In this document: in pieces, positions 61,415 through 64,000 of the stretch | Position numbering within the stretch: the stretch's first letter is position 1 | How the letters are laid out: each line of letters opens with the position of its first letter | Assembly (NCBI GenBank): GCA_963676655.2 | Contig: CAXXKX010000003.1 | Span: forward strand, 1,302,001 to 1,366,000 | Origin: G963676655 sp963676655 | GTDB taxonomy: Bacteria; Verrucomicrobiota; Lentisphaeria; Victivallales; Victivallaceae | Direction: 5' to 3' | DNA: 64,000 nucleotides | Position numbers and translations under genes: made by a program | The notes under the pieces: generated by a model | Seen by the model: only the letters and a program-made list of their open reading frames with translations | What the model was told of the DNA's origin: nothing | Databases searched by the model: none

Positions 61415-62413
61415 TTACAGAGAAGCCATTTTGCAGATCAGGTCAACAACCTTGTTGGAGTAACCCCATTCGTTGTCATACCATGATACGACTTTGACGA
61501 AGTTGTCAGTCAAAGCAATACCGGCATCGGCATCGAAAGTAGAGGTGCAAACTTCACCAACGAAGTCCTGAGAAACAACAGCTTCTTCAGTGTAACCGAG
61601 GATACCTTTGAGCGGACCTTCGGAAGCAGCTTTCATGGCCGCGCAAATTTCTTCATAGGTAGCGCCTTTTTCCAGACGGCAGGTCAGGTCGACAACTGAA
61701 ACGTCAACGGTCGGTACGCGGAAAGCCATACCGGTCAGTTTGCCGTTCAGTTTCGGGATAACTTTACCAACAGCTTTAGCAGCGCCGGTGGAAGACGGGA
61801 TGATGTTGGACAGGGCAGCACGGCCGCCGCGCCAGTCTTTCATGCTCGGGCCGTCAACAGTTTTCTGAGTGGCGGTAGTAGCGTGAATAGTAGTCATCAG
61901 ACCTTCGATAACGCCGAAGTTGTCATCCAGAACTTTGGTGATCGGGGCAAGACAGTTGGTGGTGCATGAAGCGTTTGAAACGATATCCATGTCAGCAGTC
62001 AGGCTGTCGCAGTTAACGCCCATAACGAACATCGGAGTTGCGTCTTTGGACGGAGCGGACATAACAACTTTTTTAGCGCCGGCGGTGATGTGTGCGCGGG
62101 CTTTTTCATCAGTCAGGAACAAACCGGTTGATTCAACAACGTATTCAGCACCAACAGCATCCCAGGCCAGGTCGGCCGGATTGCGTTCAGCGGTGATTCG
62201 GATTGTTTTACCATTGACAACCAGGTTGCCGTTTTCGACTTTGACGCAGCCTTTGAATTTGCCATGAACTGAATCATATTTCAGCATATAGGCAATGTAA
62301 TCTACGTCCAGCAGGTCATTAATTCCTACGACTTCTACGTCTTCACGTTCTTGAATAGCGCGGAAAACGAGACGACCGATACGGCCAAAACCGTTGATAC
62401 CAATCTTGATCAT
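61415..62413 (-). CDS. gapA: Glyceraldehyde-3-phosphate dehydrogenase
   Basis: 332 residues. IKIGINGFGRIGRLVFRAIQ is the NAD-binding start; the catalytic Cys lies in SNASCTTNCLAPITK; the C-terminus has SWYDNEWGYSNKVVDL. Standard length. It precedes pgk. Confidence 0.98.
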   Translation of the reverse strand: MIKIGINGFGRIGRLVFRAIQEREDVEVVGINDLLDVDYIAYMLKYDSVHGKFKGCVKVENGNLVVNGKTIRITAERNPADLAWDAVGAEYVVESTGLFLTDEKARAHITAGAKKVVMSAPSKDATPMFVMGVNCDSLTADMDIVSNASCTTNCLAPITKVLDDNFGVIEGLMTTIHATTATQKTVDGPSMKDWRGGRAALSNIIPSSTGAAKAVGKVIPKLNGKLTGMAFRVPTVDVSVVDLTCRLEKGATYEEICAAMKAASEGPLKGILGYTEEAVVSQDFVGEVCTSTFDADAGIALTDNFVKVVSWYDNEWGYSNKVVDLICKMASL

Positions 62414-62486
62414 TTTACTTTTCCTTTTTTGGGTTAAAGATTTGGTCTATAAATATAAAAACTCATTCAGTTACAAATGAATTGAT

Positions 62487-62515
62487 AATATATAACCGAC
62501 ACCGCCAAATGTCAA
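62487..62515 (-). promoter_or_regulatory. Promoter of gapA
   Basis: TTGACA (62510-62515) and TATATT (62487-62492), 17 bases apart on the minus strand, the strongest housekeeping promoter seen in the window. Confidence 0.75.
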
Positions 62516-62836
62516 AACCCCAAGCAGTTAAATTAATAAAAAAATAACAAATGGGCGTCATCCCGTTAATGGGATGACTGTAGTTGCCAGTTACCAGTTG
62601 CCAGTTGCCAGTAAATTTAAATCTCTAATCAAGTTAGAAAAGCCCAAGGTTTTCGGCATTATTTTGCTTTTAATTTCTGGATATTAATTCCAGATCGCAA
62701 ATTGAAATTCTGAAGACATTTACATGCACCGGATATTTTTTATCTGCCGCACTTTCAGCGCTTTTTGATTTGGAGGAATCGTCCCTTGGGTTCAATCGCT
62801 TCGCTCCATCACCCCAGGCGATAATATTTAAAATTA
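62516..62836. other. Intergenic stretch with short repeats
   Basis: No gene seen. AGTTGCCAGTTACCAGTTG-type decamers are repeated at 62582-62611. CACTTTCAGCGCTTTTTG near 62750-62768 and CACCCCAGGCG near 62811-62820 are related to degenerate repeat pieces at 40.63-40.67 kb. Confidence 0.5.
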
Positions 62837-63127
62837 TTAATATATTTTTTCAAACACACCATCATCCACAAAAACCTTGCCGCCAACAGGGATATCGCCT
62901 TTGCACGCGATAATTATCAAAGCAAGGCAACTCTTATGTCCTCCCCCAACCAAACTCAAATTTTGAATGGTGAATTGTGCATCAAAAGACTCTTCAGTTC
63001 CTTCAAAAACAATTGTGATTTGATCAGAGAACGGTATAAACCCATCAGGTAATTGAAGTGAAGGCACAACAAACAATCTGCGATTGCCTAACTCGAAAAA
63101 ATCCTCAATTGTCATTAGTTCTTTCAC
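62837..63127 (-). CDS. Hypothetical small protein
   Basis: 96 residues with a beta-rich pattern (RLFVVPSLQLPDGFIPFSDQ, DIPVGGKVFVDDGVFEKIY) and no signal or membrane segment. I do not recognise it. It is a separate frame, 50 bases after the next gene's stop on the same strand. Confidence 0.5.
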   Translation of the reverse strand: MKELMTIEDFFELGNRRLFVVPSLQLPDGFIPFSDQITIVFEGTEESFDAQFTIQNLSLVGGGHKSCLALIIIACKGDIPVGGKVFVDDGVFEKIY

Positions 63128-63177
63128 GATTATTACTCCAAATACACAATGAAAGCATATTAAAGCGCTTATTACTA

Positions 63178-64000
63178 TTACTCTGGCGGTAGTCTGAAAA
63201 CAATATCACTGCACTCTTTATCTATATTGATGGACCCGTTGTCATCTTGCAGGTTGGAGCCGACGCTGTAGATGACTTTACCCGGTTTATAGAGCATGGT
63301 CTTGCCGGAAAAAGGGTCAATTGGCAAAACAGAATTGACCGGATATTTGCCGTGTTTACGACGATATTCTTCAAGTTCGATCCCGGCCGGGGTCAGCAGG
63401 CAAACGGCACGACAACGGGAGACGAAGCTATTAAAGTTATCAGAAATACTATCCACAAAAAAATGGATTGCACTCTGTCGCATTTTCGCTTGATAATCAT
63501 TGAATTCAGCTTGATTCTGCCAGACGTCACGCGATACAATGTCGGACAACTCCGCCGAATCTTCATAGATCGTCGCCCGTAAGCCATTTTCAAATAGCAG
63601 CAATAATATTTTTAGATAAATACGTTCCTTGCACTCAGCAATACCCCAATTTAACAAAGCCAAGTTATCTTGTAAAATATGCTGACGGACGGTGCTGTTA
63701 ACTTTGACCAACATGTCTTTCCAATAAGCTTTTTCACGGGCCAGCTCCGCATTTGTAAACCGGGTCAAATAACGTTCAACCAGGGTCATCCGAAGATTGC
63801 AATTCAAGTAGTATATTCCGTAAACCGGATCTTCCGCAGCATATTGCGTCATCCGCGTCAAGTCATGCAGAAGCTCAAGAACACTACCTCCACAGTGCAA
63901 CTCCGCCTGGCGCCAGCGCCGATATCTTCTGAGCGTTTGGTTGCACTTGTCGATCGGCAAATCTTTTTCTGCATAACCATCCCGGCGCAGTCCTAAATGA
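63178..64000 (-). CDS. Unknown protein, N-terminus outside window
   Basis: The frame is open from the right edge to TAA at 63178, so 273 codons are visible; a TTG at 63960 is not a convincing start because the frame continues. The visible part is helical (LYLTRFTNAELAREKAYWKD-like, TVRQHILQDNLALLNWGIAE) and ends LEEYRRKHGKYPVNSVLPID followed by a DPFSGKTMLYKPG motif and YSVGSNLQDD. That ending is typical of uncharacterised PVC/Planctomycetes proteins with a C-terminal IDPFTGKPL..YSVGPNG domain. Confidence 0.7.
   Translation of the reverse strand, partial: HLGLRRDGYAEKDLPIDKCNQTLRRYRRWRQAELHCGGSVLELLHDLTRMTQYAAEDPVYGIYYLNCNLRMTLVERYLTRFTNAELAREKAYWKDMLVKVNSTVRQHILQDNLALLNWGIAECKERIYLKILLLLFENGLRATIYEDSAELSDIVSRDVWQNQAEFNDYQAKMRQSAIHFFVDSISDNFNSFVSRCRAVCLLTPAGIELEEYRRKHGKYPVNSVLPIDPFSGKTMLYKPGKVIYSVGSNLQDDNGSINIDKECSDIVFRLPPE

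Overview
The window looks like a chromosome segment of a Gram-negative member of the Lentisphaerota (Victivallales-like) or a close relative in the PVC group. The reasons are inference from gene content. There are three secreted proteins with the N-terminus [20 protein letters not shown] followed by a pseudopilin/DUF1559-like body, each beside a secreted carbohydrate-active enzyme. There are also LacI and AraC regulators next to those enzymes, a DUF1961 protein, BamA, and a fused SecDF.

Layout. 1-792 is the start of an FAD-dependent oxidoreductase. 793-5354 is an AT-rich accessory block: an AraC remnant fused to the remains of an Eco57I-like restriction-modification gene with two convergent alternative C-termini, then an AbiE toxin-antitoxin pair with promoter and candidate operators, then a nearly gene-free stretch. 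tRNA-Arg, argC, rpsI-rplM and two identical tRNA-Asp genes follow (5355-7766). 7853-25615 is a glycan-use region: a GH42-like operon, a LacI regulator with a clear promoter and operator, a small envelope cluster, a polysaccharide-lyase-like operon with a second LacI, an AraC regulator, and a pseudopilin-GH9 pair. 25648-34498 is core: DUF493, a small Cys-rich protein, bamA, and the cluster prs-rplY-pth-rpsF-ssb-rpsR-rplI-dnaB, all on the minus strand.

34843-40850 is a second AT-rich accessory block. It holds an ExbB/TolQ-like protein, a Sel1-repeat protein and two copies of a fragment-plus-secreted-protein pair. One of these genes is split by a REP-associated tyrosine transposase (RAYT) element whose two ends are each flanked by a ladder of truncated copies of that same end. 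40970-51429 carries a choloylglycine-hydrolase-like enzyme, a uroporphyrinogen-decarboxylase/thioredoxin fusion, a lytic transglycosylase, DUF3047, yicC, cysE, a YggS-type PLP protein, panE and hflX. 51453-52622 is a 97-bp-period palindromic repeat array holding a second, different RAYT gene. 52864-59368 holds yajC-secDF, an acidic-repeat membrane protein, DUF1961 and two small envelope proteins. 59369-64000 holds a palindrome-rich spacer, pgk, gapA with a strong promoter, and two unrecognised genes, the last cut by the window edge.

The points most worth attention are the terminal-truncation ladders of the 37.6-39.2 kb RAYT element, the relic of an apparently invertible specificity cassette at 1.6-2.7 kb, the 97-bp REP/RAYT array at 51.4-52.6 kb, and a structured element that is intact at 21.1-21.3 kb but split into two halves bracketing the GH42 operon at 7.85-12.18 kb.
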